Positions 17,101-25,110 of a stretch of DNA of 29,899 nucleotides are shown piece by piece. The notes beneath the pieces were generated by a model. The model did no database searches and was not told the DNA's origin. It was given only the letters and a program-made list of their open reading frames with translations. Origin of the DNA: Syntrophomonas sp. GTDB lineage: Bacteria; Bacillota; Syntrophomonadia; Syntrophomonadales; Syntrophomonadaceae. Both the position numbers and the translations under genes were made by a program. The stretch covers positions 1-29,899 of the forward strand of contig PWPP01000086.1 in assembly GCA_003558625.1 (NCBI GenBank), read 5' to 3'. Position 1 is the first letter of the stretch; every line of letters begins with the position of its first letter.

Positions 17101-18459
17101 CGGCTGGCTGAAATAATAATGCAGGAGCAAAGCGTATATTACTGTGACAGCAATGGCCACAAGTACCCTCTAAACCACGCCAAAAATGAACTGCTGATCC
17201 CTTCCATGGGCCAATTCGGTTCAGAGCTTCTTGCTGCTACCTTCCGCTCCTTCGGTATTCGAGCACGGGCATTGCCTGAACCCCGGGACGAAGAATTTAA
17301 ACTGGGACAGGGATACGCATCCTGTAAAGAATGCCTGCCTTTAATTCTGACCTTAGGCAGCATGATTAAATTCCTTAATGAAAACGAACATAGGGATAAG
17401 AACATGATTTATTTCATGCCCCAGACATCCGGACCTTGCAGGTTTGGGCAATATAATACCCTGATGAAACACTACCTGGAAGACCATAAAATTTACAACC
17501 TGGCCCTTTTATCTTTGACTTCCGATAACAGCTACGCCGGTTTTGGTAATAAAATGGGTCTAAAGGCCTGGCAGGCAGTCATTGTGTCGGATGTTATGGA
17601 AGAAATTTACAGTGCGGTTCTGGTTCTGGCCGCAAACCCCGACCAGGCCATCTCTGTGTATGACGGCATGAAAATGGACCTCATCCAGGCCTTTGAAAAA
17701 CAAGAATGGTCTGGTATAAAACAAACCATTCAGCAAAATGTTAAAAGGTTGCAATCAATCCCTAAGAAAAAAAGCCTGGCCGAGGTGCCCAAGGCCGCTT
17801 TAATCGGAGAAATCTATGTGCGGCGGGATAATTTTTCCCGTCAAAATGTACTGGAAAAACTGGCTGCTAAAAATATTCTTCTAAAAACGGCTCCCATCGC
17901 AGAATGGCTTTATTACATTGATAATTTATGCAAAAATAATCATCTCGGTGATGCCGGTATCCAAGACCGGATAAAAACGTATATGAATGTTTTCTTTAAG
18001 ACTCGCTATGAAAAAGAGATAAAACAGCTCTTTGCTCAGTCCGGCTTTTATGAATACCATCTGTTAGATATGGAACGTATTGTCCGCAATGGTTCTAAAT
18101 TGTTATCACCAAAACTGACCGGAGAAACCATTTTAACCGTGGGTGCTGCCATAACCGAAATTATTGAGGATGTATCCGGAGTTATTTCTATTGGTCCTTT
18201 TGGCTGCATGCCCAATCGTATGGCAGAAGCATTAATTAATGATAATATATCCCGTATTAAACCGGATATTGCCCAAAATAAAGAACTTGTAAACCAGGTG
18301 CTCCATCAATACCCTGCCTTGCCTTTTTTATCTATAGAAACAGATGGAAGCATGTTTCCCCAAATAATTGAAGCCCGGTTGGAAACATTCTGTCTCCAGG
18401 TAGAGCGGTTACATCAAAAAGTTCAAGCATATACCAAGCCAGGGGTTTCAGCCAAATGA
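14146..18459 (+). CDS. Large acyl-CoA dehydratase activase-related protein with two BadF/BadG/HgdC domains
   Basis: 1437 aa. There are two ASKHA ATPase domains. Domain 1 (about 1-255) has C127 in CASGTG and C165 in GRCSVFSKSDC. Domain 2 (about 305-565) opens LGLDVGSTTTKAV and has C430 in CSAGTG and C470 in QCAAFIGSD. Each thus keeps the two Cys that hold the dimer-bridging 4Fe-4S cluster in HgdC. After a Cys-rich linker (C..C-x6-C-x3-C, about 590-620) come a DUF2229 region and HgdB-like segments (SGPCRFGQYN, GCMPNRM). Activases use ATP to drive electrons into radical 2-hydroxyacyl-CoA dehydratases or related reductases; the target of this long form is not known. I start it at the ATG at 14146, seven bases after GGAGG; a 19-codon in-frame extension lacks a ribosome site. 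It stands alone, with no dehydratase subunit genes nearby. Confidence 0.9.
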   Translation: MKSLGICIGASNVTFALVEKTDRKVMVLQERSVPHEGDPRSRILEYIDRALLQTIDFMAVTGRKLRHIIDAASLAEAEAVEHAYRYIRSFTPPTQANILISAGGENFMVYALDKNGFITNVFTGNKCASGTGEFFLQQIRRMNLNIEEALEIADINHPYKLSGRCSVFSKSDCTHALNKGTDKGKVVAGLCEMMAVKVAELLQKTDSDQILLVGGTSDNHLMIDYLQQKMAPATIIVPHHARNFEALGAALWALEEEHPSSRDTVNLFHERNTTFSLLPPLKNSLDMVSFKQWGRKTAQNGDRCILGLDVGSTTTKAVLIREDDQRILASSYLRTSGDPVGAARQCYRELSQQIPDNIFIIGLGVTGSGRQIAALHALTPAVINEIVAHATAAVFFDAEVDTIFEIGGQDAKYTYITNGVPSDYAMNEACSAGTGSFLEESAWESLGIPVQNIADIAFSGSQAPNFNDQCAAFIGSDIKSAIQEGIEIPDIVAGLVYSICTNYNQRVKGSRKIGEKIFMQGGVCYNQAVPAAMAALTGKKIVVPPEPGLMGAFGVALQVREQLKLNQIKPQNFHLKELIEREVLYQQPFICKGGKEKCDRSCKISRVQIDGRIYPFGGACNKYVNLIHDPKPASAVAVNLVNKREDMLYDQFSRKFAVPLQKKLDKTMGIIPSLQTASLYPLYYNFFAALGFDIITADHIDEDGVHCKGSSYCYPVEISHGFLSNLMKKNPDYYFLPHVKYMPVEQETKKKTTCPFVQGEPYYLQSAFSQIPKDKIVSAVLEMNQGYHNALNTFIAIGKKLGFSAALTRKAFYKAVEAQDLFQQKGQELGRIFLGELEQNPDEIAIVIVGRSYNALSKYAHMGIPQKFSSRKYKIIPYDFLPCAQEEITDNMYWASGNLILKASSFIKNHPQLFPVYISNFSCGPDSFLISYFRKILGSKPSLTLELDSHTADAGLDTRIEAFIDVIHNYLKVNQSSAGAAPDKPRLAEIIMQEQSVYYCDSNGHKYPLNHAKNELLIPSMGQFGSELLAATFRSFGIRARALPEPRDEEFKLGQGYASCKECLPLILTLGSMIKFLNENEHRDKNMIYFMPQTSGPCRFGQYNTLMKHYLEDHKIYNLALLSLTSDNSYAGFGNKMGLKAWQAVIVSDVMEEIYSAVLVLAANPDQAISVYDGMKMDLIQAFEKQEWSGIKQTIQQNVKRLQSIPKKKSLAEVPKAALIGEIYVRRDNFSRQNVLEKLAAKNILLKTAPIAEWLYYIDNLCKNNHLGDAGIQDRIKTYMNVFFKTRYEKEIKQLFAQSGFYEYHLLDMERIVRNGSKLLSPKLTGETILTVGAAITEIIEDVSGVISIGPFGCMPNRMAEALINDNISRIKPDIAQNKELVNQVLHQYPALPFLSIETDGSMFPQIIEARLETFCLQVERLHQKVQAYTKPGVSAK

Positions 18460-18593
18460 TGTTGCAACACCCGGAGGATGTAGGCGGGAATTGAGTAAAT
18501 ACGTCTTTCTTGGTGCAGCCCTGGAGTAGAAGGCGCAACGACCAAACCGCTGTTTTAATGGTTCTGCATGCTGATGGGTATGGAAACTTCTTA

Positions 18594-20522
18594 TTATCCT
18601 TCTGTCTTTTGTTCTTCCCAGGAAGATAATGATTCGGCCGTTTCTTCCCATTCCTGATATTTCAAGGCTAACTCTCCAGTCAGTTGATGCAAGGCTTCAG
18701 TATATTGATATAAGGGTTCTCTTTTTTCATGGGTGTAATTCTTTGCGAGCAACTGTTCCAGCTGTTCTTTTTCTTTTTCCAGGAGACCTATCTCAGCTTC
18801 CATTTTTTCCAGTTTATGCTCTATTTTATTTTTTTCTTTTTCTTTTTCTTTTATGGGATCCAGGGTTTTCCAGTTTCCGGGCTTGCTTTTTACTCCCGGG
18901 TGTAGCAGGGCCTTCTTTTCTTCCTCTTGCTTTCTTTTCTCCCGGTAATAACTATAATTCCCGAGATAGTTGACCAGCCTGCCATCTTCAATGGACAGGG
19001 TGCGCTCTACCAGGCGATCCATAAAATAACGATCATGAGATACGATAAGGACCGTGCCCTGATAATGCTCCAACATCTCTTCCAAAACTAAAATACTTTC
19101 TAAATCTAAATGATTGCTGGGTTCATCTAACACTAGAAAATTTGCCCCGGAAAGAATAACCTTTAACAACTGCAGGCGGCTTTTTTCGCCTCCACTGATG
19201 TTTTTTACCTTTTTAAATACATCATCACCAGTAAAAAGCATCCGCCCCAACATCGTTCTGGCTTCTCCGGTCCGATTTATGGTTTCCCCAAACATGATTT
19301 CTTCCAACAGCGTCTTTTCCGGATCCATCTTTTCATAGCCCTGGGAGAAGTAGGCCATTTTCACATGACTTCCCCACCGGATTCCCCCTTTCTCTGGGAG
19401 CAAAATACCCTGGATGATCTTCAACAAGGTGGTTTTCCCCACCCCGTTAGGTCCGATTAATGCGATTTTTTCGCCTTTCACGATGTCTAAATCCAGCTCC
19501 CGGAGCAAAGGCTTGCCATCAAATCCCTTGTATATTCCTCTCAAAGTCAAAACTTTTTCACCACTGGTTTGGCTAATGTCTATGTCCCATTTCTTATGCC
19601 CGGGATCCGATACCGGCTTTTCCACCTTATCCAGCCTCTGTAACTGCAATTGCCGGCCCCGGGCCTGCCGGGCCTTAATACCCGCCTTATATTTACGAAT
19701 ATAGTCTTCGGTTCTTTTTATGTATTCCTGTTGTTTTTCGTATGCCCGGGCCCAGCTTAATTCCTGCCGGGCTTTAAGCTTTAAAAAATTGGTGTAATTG
19801 CCACTATAGGAGAATAACTGGTGGTTTCTCATTTCTACAATACGGGTACATACCTGATCCAAAAATCTTCGATCATGAGAAACCAGAAGAAGTGTCCCAC
19901 CATAATTCTGCAAAAATCCCTCCAACCATTCCAGGGCTGTAATGTCAAGATGATTTGTCGGTTCATCTAATACCAGAACATCCGGGTTTAACGCCAGCAA
20001 ACGCGCCAGATTCAACCTGGTTTTCTGGCCGCCGCTTAAATGACAAAATAGTTTGAAAAATTCTGCCGGGGTAAAACCCAGCCCATGTAAGATCCGGCGT
20101 GCAATGTTTTCACAGGCATAGCCCTCGTTCCGTTCATATTCTTCCGTGATACGGACATACTGTTCCATCCATTTTTCCAGTTCTGCTCCTCCCTGGGATA
20201 TTTTTTCTTCCAGGCTGCTCAATGCATTCCTCTGCTCGATAAGTGCAGTGAATCCTTCCATTACGATATCCCAGACCGTACACCCATCTCTGTGGGCAGG
20301 TAGTTGTTCCAGGTAGCCCCATGAAACATGTTTGGCCATACTTATTTCTCCCTGGTCGGGCTTAATCTTCTCGCAGATACAATTAAGGAAGGTAGATTTG
20401 CCGGAACCGTTAGCCCCAACCAAACCCACCTTTTCCCGTAATTTCAGGGTAAATTGAATATCCTTGAAAATAATCTGATCAGCAAATGACTTGCTGAGCT
20501 TATGGGCCTGTATGACTATCAT
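18594..20522 (-). CDS. ABC-F family ATPase (YdiF/Uup-like)
   Basis: 642 aa with two ABC domains in one chain and no membrane segments. Domain 1 has Walker A GANGSGKS (36-43), signature LSGGQKTRL and Walker B LVLDEPTNHLD. Domain 2 has GPNGVGKT, ISGGEKSRL and LVLDEPSNHLD. The charged interdomain linker corresponds to the P-site tRNA-interaction motif of ABC-F proteins, and a C-terminal coiled coil rich in K/E (about 530-620) follows. ABC-F proteins act on the ribosome to relieve stalling or, in some cases, confer antibiotic resistance; length and coiled-coil tail fit the housekeeping YdiF/Uup type. The ATG at 20522 follows AGGTGA; the GTG at 20531 falls inside that site. Confidence 0.92.
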   Translation of the reverse strand: MIVIQAHKLSKSFADQIIFKDIQFTLKLREKVGLVGANGSGKSTFLNCICEKIKPDQGEISMAKHVSWGYLEQLPAHRDGCTVWDIVMEGFTALIEQRNALSSLEEKISQGGAELEKWMEQYVRITEEYERNEGYACENIARRILHGLGFTPAEFFKLFCHLSGGQKTRLNLARLLALNPDVLVLDEPTNHLDITALEWLEGFLQNYGGTLLLVSHDRRFLDQVCTRIVEMRNHQLFSYSGNYTNFLKLKARQELSWARAYEKQQEYIKRTEDYIRKYKAGIKARQARGRQLQLQRLDKVEKPVSDPGHKKWDIDISQTSGEKVLTLRGIYKGFDGKPLLRELDLDIVKGEKIALIGPNGVGKTTLLKIIQGILLPEKGGIRWGSHVKMAYFSQGYEKMDPEKTLLEEIMFGETINRTGEARTMLGRMLFTGDDVFKKVKNISGGEKSRLQLLKVILSGANFLVLDEPSNHLDLESILVLEEMLEHYQGTVLIVSHDRYFMDRLVERTLSIEDGRLVNYLGNYSYYREKRKQEEEKKALLHPGVKSKPGNWKTLDPIKEKEKEKNKIEHKLEKMEAEIGLLEKEKEQLEQLLAKNYTHEKREPLYQYTEALHQLTGELALKYQEWEETAESLSSWEEQKTEG

Positions 20523-20659
20523 CGATTTCACCTACTAATAACTAATTTTTTTAAATCATGGCGTTTCATAAAATGTAACCCGGGATCGCCCCGGTCTCAA
20601 GCATTATATTTGGGCTTTACGCTCAACCCCGTTCTCAGTTTTCGGATATCGAATGGAAA

Positions 20660-22102
20660 TCAGAGCAGGGGGGAGAGCAAACGCGCTGCCGACTCCTTTA
20701 ACCTGGTATAATATGGACGCCGGCAGAATTCTTCCGGGTCTACCTGAAAGCTAAAAGACAAGTCTTCGAAAAAATCTTTTTCTAAATTCAAGGCCATTTC
20801 CCGGTCATAGATAAAAGCATTAATTTCAAAGCTGTAATAAAAACTACGCATATCCATATTGGCCGTACCCACAACTGCAACCACTCCGTCTACAGTTAAG
20901 GTTTTAGAATGAATAAAACCTTTTTGATATAAATAGATTTTGACCCCCGCCTCCAGCAGCTCGCTGAAATAGGAAAAACTGGCCCAATTCACCACCCGGT
21001 GGTCCGGATTTCCGGGAAATATAATCCGCACATCCACCCCACTTAAGGCTGCTGCCTTGAGTGCGGTGGCAATGGCTTCATCGGGGATCAGGTATGGTGT
21101 TACAATATATATATGCTTTTTGGCGGTAGCAATAGCTGTAAAGTAAGCATGGTGAATAGACTGGGAATTGCCGTCAGGGCCACTGGCAGCAATTTGAATC
21201 GCCTGTCCCGGCAAGTCTTCCCGCAGGGGGAAATAGCCGGTTGCTAAGATTTCTTCCCCGGTAGTAAAAGTCCAGTCACTGATAAAAATACCCTGTAATA
21301 GATCAAGGGCATCTCCTTTAATCTCGATTTGGGTATCCCTCCAGGATGAGAAAAGGTCCCCGCCGGTGATATATTCATCCCCGATATTCATACCCCCGAT
21401 TAATCCAACCTCCCCGTCAATAATGGCAATTTTCCTATGATTACGGTAATTCATCCAGGTACTGGGAATAGGCAGTTTAAAGGGCAAAAAAGCCGCTGTT
21501 TTTACTCCACCTTGGCGCAAGGCCTTTATATACTTTTTCCCGAGCTTACGGCTGCCCAACCCGTCATAAAGGAAGCGAACCTGAACTCCCTGCCGGGCTT
21601 TTTCGATTAGCATATCCTTTAACTTATTCCCGGTATAATCATCTCGAATAATAAAATATTCCAGGTGAATATGGTGTTTTGCTTCCTGAATGTAGTGAAA
21701 AAGAGCTGCAAATTTTTCGGTCCCGTTGTTGATAATACGACTGCAATTGTTGAAGGTTACATAAGAAGGTGAGTTGGCAGTAATGATACGGGCCAGTCGC
21801 TTTATTTCCTTGGTTTTGTCGTTGCTAAACAATTCCTGGATATATTTATCCTCTAATGTCTTGATCTTTTTTTTAATCTGGGGGATTTCTGCATGCCCCA
21901 TTTTTAGAAAAAATTTGTATTTTGCTGCGCTGCGGCCAAAATACATATAAAAAAACAGCCCCACCAAAGGAAAAAATGCCAAAATCAGCAGCCAAAATAA
22001 GGTGCGATGGGGTGAGCGATTCTCTAAAAATATAATAATAATGACCACATAAACAAATACCGTAATTAAGAGAGGAAATAATGCAATCATTCCTTCAGCC
22101 AT
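20660..22102 (-). CDS. cls: Cardiolipin synthase (phospholipase D family)
   Basis: 480 aa from the ATG at 22102; an ATG six codons earlier (22120) is also possible and neither has a strong ribosome site. Two N-terminal membrane helices (about 5-60, PLDc_N region with FFPLVGLFFYMYFGR) anchor it. Two HKD motifs follow: HRKIAIIDG with GGMNIGDEY (about 222) and HSKTLTVDG with GTANMDMRSF (about 398). Two phosphatidylglycerol molecules are expected to be condensed to cardiolipin and glycerol at the membrane. Single gene, apparently with its own promoter in the gap to its right. Confidence 0.94.
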   Translation of the reverse strand: MAEGMIALFPLLITVFVYVVIIIIFLENRSPHRTLFWLLILAFFPLVGLFFYMYFGRSAAKYKFFLKMGHAEIPQIKKKIKTLEDKYIQELFSNDKTKEIKRLARIITANSPSYVTFNNCSRIINNGTEKFAALFHYIQEAKHHIHLEYFIIRDDYTGNKLKDMLIEKARQGVQVRFLYDGLGSRKLGKKYIKALRQGGVKTAAFLPFKLPIPSTWMNYRNHRKIAIIDGEVGLIGGMNIGDEYITGGDLFSSWRDTQIEIKGDALDLLQGIFISDWTFTTGEEILATGYFPLREDLPGQAIQIAASGPDGNSQSIHHAYFTAIATAKKHIYIVTPYLIPDEAIATALKAAALSGVDVRIIFPGNPDHRVVNWASFSYFSELLEAGVKIYLYQKGFIHSKTLTVDGVVAVVGTANMDMRSFYYSFEINAFIYDREMALNLEKDFFEDLSFSFQVDPEEFCRRPYYTRLKESAARLLSPLL

Positions 22103-22120
22103 GATGATCCCCCAAAACAT

Positions 22121-22473
22121 TTCTCTTCAATTAACCAGGATGGAAGCGGATACCCGGTTCACGCCTCGGAACAGACCCTATCGGAATATGAACCAAAACG
22201 GTTTTTTTCCTGCCCAACCTAAACCGACCTTCATTATGAAGCATAATTTCTTATTCCTAATACTACCATAAGTTTCCCTGCTCCCTGTAAATAAAGAAAC
22301 AGGCCACAAGCACCTGTCCGGTACTTATGGCTTGTTAAAGGTGGTTTTATGTGCATATTTTCTTGTAACAATCAGAATTTTTCAACCTGCCCAAGAATTA
22401 TGAATATAGCTATACGAGGTGACATCCCTTGCACTATCTATGTTCCCGTTATCTGGCAACCATGGCCTTTTTT
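22121..22473 (-). other. Intergenic region, subtilase 3' side to cls
   Basis: No gene is visible on either strand. The only clear element is a long terminator-like hairpin (22298-22336). The stretch between the subtilase stop and the hairpin (22337-22473) and the cls upstream stretch (22121-22290) contain no motif or riboswitch that I recognise. Confidence 0.6.
22289..22336 (-). terminator. Long hairpin terminator downstream of the subtilase gene
   Basis: A 17-bp stem (22298-22314 with 22320-22336) has one mismatch and two G-U pairs in the transcript and a 5-nt loop. On the minus strand it is followed by TCTTTATTT. It lies about 140 nt past the subtilase stop. Confidence 0.7.
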
Positions 22474-24381
22474 TTATTTTTTCTCCTCAACCCGGAATGA
22501 TCCCCTTCCTTCGGTTAATTCCTGATCCCCAGTTCCCCGGGCAATAATAGTATATTCTCCGGTAGGAGCCTTATTTCTGACCCGGTACCTAAATCCGGCC
22601 TGACCAGTGGCATCGGTAATGCCTTGCCAGGTTTGAATCAATTGCCCCTTTGAATCTTCCACCAACACTTCAATTCCAGCCCCGGGAACCGCGTTACCGC
22701 TAGGGGTTTGAGCATGTATTGTGATCAATGCCCAGGAATTCCAGAAATATGTTTCCCCATCTGTTACAACATATAAGCTGATTGCTTCAGGGTCGGTTTC
22801 TTGTTCTTCCCTAAAAACTGCCTGGACTGTCTTATCATTATCCATGATCAAGATGGTTGTCTGGTTATATGGCTCTAAAACCCCGCCATTCCAGTGGCTG
22901 AAGATCCATCCTTCCCCGGGGATGGCTTCTAAATGCACCGTTTCATTTTTCGGATACATGTATGTTCCTGCAGCTGGAACCGTATTTCCCATGCCCTGGG
23001 TTTGCAAAATCAAGCTACAGAAAGGCTGTTTAATGGTTTTCATGGCCTGGGCTACGGCTTTTTCTGCCCGAACCAGGCCATATCCCTGCTGAATTTTTGT
23101 CAGCTCCAGGTTTTCAGCACTTTCACGGAGTAGCTGTCTCACCTGTTCATTAGTCAGGCAAGGATTGGTAGCCCATACCAAAGCCGCTGTACCGGCTACA
23201 TGAGGTGAAGCCATGGATGTTCCGCTGGCATGAATGTATAATGGGTGTCCGGGATACTCGAACCAGGCCCAGGTGGAAAAGATTGCATCTCCGGGAGCCA
23301 AAAGCTCAATGGCAGGTCCAATACTGGAATATGGCCAGAGATTGTCATTTTCATCCGACGCTCCTACGGCTATGACAGATGGATAGGAGGCAGGGTATTC
23401 AACATTATTCCCTACACCTGTTCCATTACCCCGGTTTCCGGCAGATGCTACATGCAATATCCCTTGCTTGTAAGCATTTTCAAAAGCCTCTGCCACAGTG
23501 GTTCCCGGATCTTCAATGCTGCCATAGCTGTGATTGATCACCTGTATCCCATTAGTGATGGCCCATTCTATAGCCGCCAGGATATCATCATAATCAGCAG
23601 TGCCATCCACACCAAAGGTTTTGAGGGAATATAATTCCACTTGCGGCGCAACTCCAACCACTCCGAAACCATCTCTTTGGGCTGCAATGGATCCTGCGAC
23701 ATGGGTTCCATGGCCATGGTCATCATCAGGATGGTCATCATTATTTACGAAACCATATCCCCCTTTATAATTATGGCTTAATTCAGGATGTCTACCGTTA
23801 ATTCCGGTATCAATAACGGCCACTTTAATATTGGATCCAAACTGGCCCCTTAAATGAACCGGCCCGGCTCCGATCCGCTTGACCCCCCAGGTATTATTCA
23901 GTTCCTCCTGGTATAAACCGGCCGGGATCAAAGTTTCTAAACCAGAAGGGTATGCTTCAATCAGACTGGCTTTGATGACCGGTTCAATTAAGCGGATGCG
24001 GGGATTTCTTTGCAGATTGGCTATCGCCTGTTCCGGTAATTCAACTGATATAGCCGGCACCAGATGAAAGCGCTGTTTCACTAGGCCTCCAGCCGACTTA
24101 ACCAGGGATATGTCATTAAGACCCGGCGGAGTAGTAAAACGGATAAATACTTTCTGGCGGTTGGTTCCGTCAGGACGAAAAGACTGCCCCGGGGCATTTA
24201 TCCCGTCCAACCCTGCTGCTTCTTTTTTTATGGCATCCTGAGTTTCACCATCAATAATCGGAAGCACGCCGTTAAATATCTCTGCTTCTGTTCCACCGCC
24301 ATTTTGGGCAAAAATTGCTGCCGGCATCGTTACAACCATCATGATAATTAATATGACTGCCCCCCATTTGCTTTTATTCAA
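22474..24381 (-). CDS. Secreted S8 (subtilisin-like) serine peptidase with C-terminal InlB-type and Ig-like domains
   Basis: 635 aa from a TTG at 24381, about 10-12 nt after GGAGGAG. This choice places a clean signal peptide first (KSKWGAVILIIMMVVTMPAAIFA, cleavage before Q). An I9-like propeptide follows (about 78-140), then the catalytic domain with Asp191 (AVIDTGINGRHPEL), His224 (HGHGTHVAG), oxyanion Asn316 (ASAGNRG) and Ser389 (SGTSMASPHVAGTAALVW). About 450-525 resembles an InlB B-repeat/'divergent' beta domain (EAIPGEGWIFSHWNG...TVQAVF). The last 100 residues look like a bacterial Ig/MG-type domain (AVPGAGIEVLVED...TDATGQAGFRY). All catalytic residues are present, so it should be an active exported protease; no sortase or S-layer anchor is visible. 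Confidence 0.92.
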   Translation of the reverse strand: MNKSKWGAVILIIMMVVTMPAAIFAQNGGGTEAEIFNGVLPIIDGETQDAIKKEAAGLDGINAPGQSFRPDGTNRQKVFIRFTTPPGLNDISLVKSAGGLVKQRFHLVPAISVELPEQAIANLQRNPRIRLIEPVIKASLIEAYPSGLETLIPAGLYQEELNNTWGVKRIGAGPVHLRGQFGSNIKVAVIDTGINGRHPELSHNYKGGYGFVNNDDHPDDDHGHGTHVAGSIAAQRDGFGVVGVAPQVELYSLKTFGVDGTADYDDILAAIEWAITNGIQVINHSYGSIEDPGTTVAEAFENAYKQGILHVASAGNRGNGTGVGNNVEYPASYPSVIAVGASDENDNLWPYSSIGPAIELLAPGDAIFSTWAWFEYPGHPLYIHASGTSMASPHVAGTAALVWATNPCLTNEQVRQLLRESAENLELTKIQQGYGLVRAEKAVAQAMKTIKQPFCSLILQTQGMGNTVPAAGTYMYPKNETVHLEAIPGEGWIFSHWNGGVLEPYNQTTILIMDNDKTVQAVFREEQETDPEAISLYVVTDGETYFWNSWALITIHAQTPSGNAVPGAGIEVLVEDSKGQLIQTWQGITDATGQAGFRYRVRNKAPTGEYTIIARGTGDQELTEGRGSFRVEEKK

Positions 24382-24795
24382 TTCCCGCTCACTCCTCCTA
24401 TATATGATTGGCCAGTTTCTTTTTCCCAACACACGGCAACGGATCATAACGATCAACAGCGCCAAAACCCTGCAGTTGTTCCTTAAACTGGATTATGAAC
24501 CCCGGGCTATCATGTATTGAATCTCTTCTGGCTTAGTTGTTAATTCTGGAAAAAAGGAATGAAATCCTGCCCCTTAGGCCGGTAAAGTCTGAAAATTTTA
24601 TAAAAAATAACCAATGCTACTGGCTAAACTTCTTTGTCCAAATCCTTATGCCGTTATCCTTTCAGCCTTTTTTCCGGTTTCTCAATCCGGAAACAATAGT
24701 TTAACGTCCGAAACCACGTGTTTTTTTCTTGAACCATAGACGAGACTGGTAATTTCTTACTTGCTTTTTTGCCAACCAGGCATTATAGTAAAAGT
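24382..24795. other. Gene-free region between subtilase and the candidate RNA
   Basis: No credible reading frame is present. It should contain the subtilase promoter (minus strand), but no strong -35/-10 pair stands out. A short inverted repeat, TTTCCGG/CCGGAAA (24671-24677 with 24687-24693), lacks a T run on the proper side and is not called a terminator. The right end carries the plus-strand promoter described separately. Confidence 0.5.
24761..24789 (+). promoter_or_regulatory. Sigma-A type promoter for the candidate RNA
   Basis: TTGCTT (24761-24766), exactly 17 bp, then TATAGT (24784-24789). Transcription would begin near 24796, one or two bases before the 12-bp closing helix. No open reading frame follows. 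Confidence 0.7.
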
Positions 24796-25100
24796 ACGGT
24801 GGCGGAGAACTCAAGTAAGTTCTGGTTAAGGGATATTCTTCAGTTTGATCATTAAGTTCAATCTCAAGGAAAGGTCATTCGTTTTCCTGACATCGAGTGG
24901 AACCCTTAGTAGCATACCGTATCTGATAACTTAAAGTTTATTTCTTTTCAAACGACTCTGGTAAAACTCATTGTGGTTCGTAAGGTGATTAAGGTTAGGT
25001 TAAAGGTTTACAGAAGTGTTAAGTTTAAGGTATCCTTTCTCCGCCACCTATAAGAATTAAAGAAGCTGCTCCGGAAAAGGAGCAGCTTCTTTATCGTTTT
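24796..25100 (+). ncRNA. Candidate structured non-coding RNA, family not recognised
   Basis: The unit has its own promoter. A perfect 12-bp closing helix pairs GGTGGCGGAGAA (24798-24809) with TTCTCCGCCACC (25037-25048), bounding 251 nt, and a strong intrinsic terminator follows at 25059-25092. Inside, a small hairpin (GAACT...AGTTC, just after the closing helix) and a second long-range pairing (AAGGgATA with TATCCTT, the latter directly abutting the 3' arm) would make a multi-branch junction. No credible gene lies in it on either strand. I looked for signatures of tmRNA, RNase P RNA, SRP RNA and 6S RNA and did not find them; a 6S-like rod remains the nearest idea. An alternative is a small inverted-repeat element (MITE) with 12-bp ends. 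Confidence 0.55.
25059..25092. terminator. Strong, probably bidirectional intrinsic terminator
   Basis: A perfect 14-bp stem, AAAGAAGCTGCTCC with GGAGCAGCTTCTTT, has a GGAAAA loop. On the plus strand it ends the candidate RNA (CTTCTTTATCGTTTT). On the minus strand it is followed by TTTAATTCTTAT and could also stop transcripts from the small membrane protein gene. Confidence 0.85.
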
Positions 25101-25110
25101 GCCCTATGAT

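Noticed and set aside
18460..18593. Terminator between the convergent activase and ABC-F genes
   Set aside because: No stem followed by a T run could be found on either strand.
24671..24693. TTTCCGG/CCGGAAA inverted repeat as a terminator
   Set aside because: The T run lies on the 5' side of the stem in the plus direction and becomes an A run on the minus strand, so neither strand has a terminator pattern.
24796..25050. Identification of the RNA candidate as tmRNA, RNase P RNA or SRP RNA
   Set aside because: No tRNA-like CCA end or tag frame, no RNase P core motif and no SRP apical-loop sequence can be seen.
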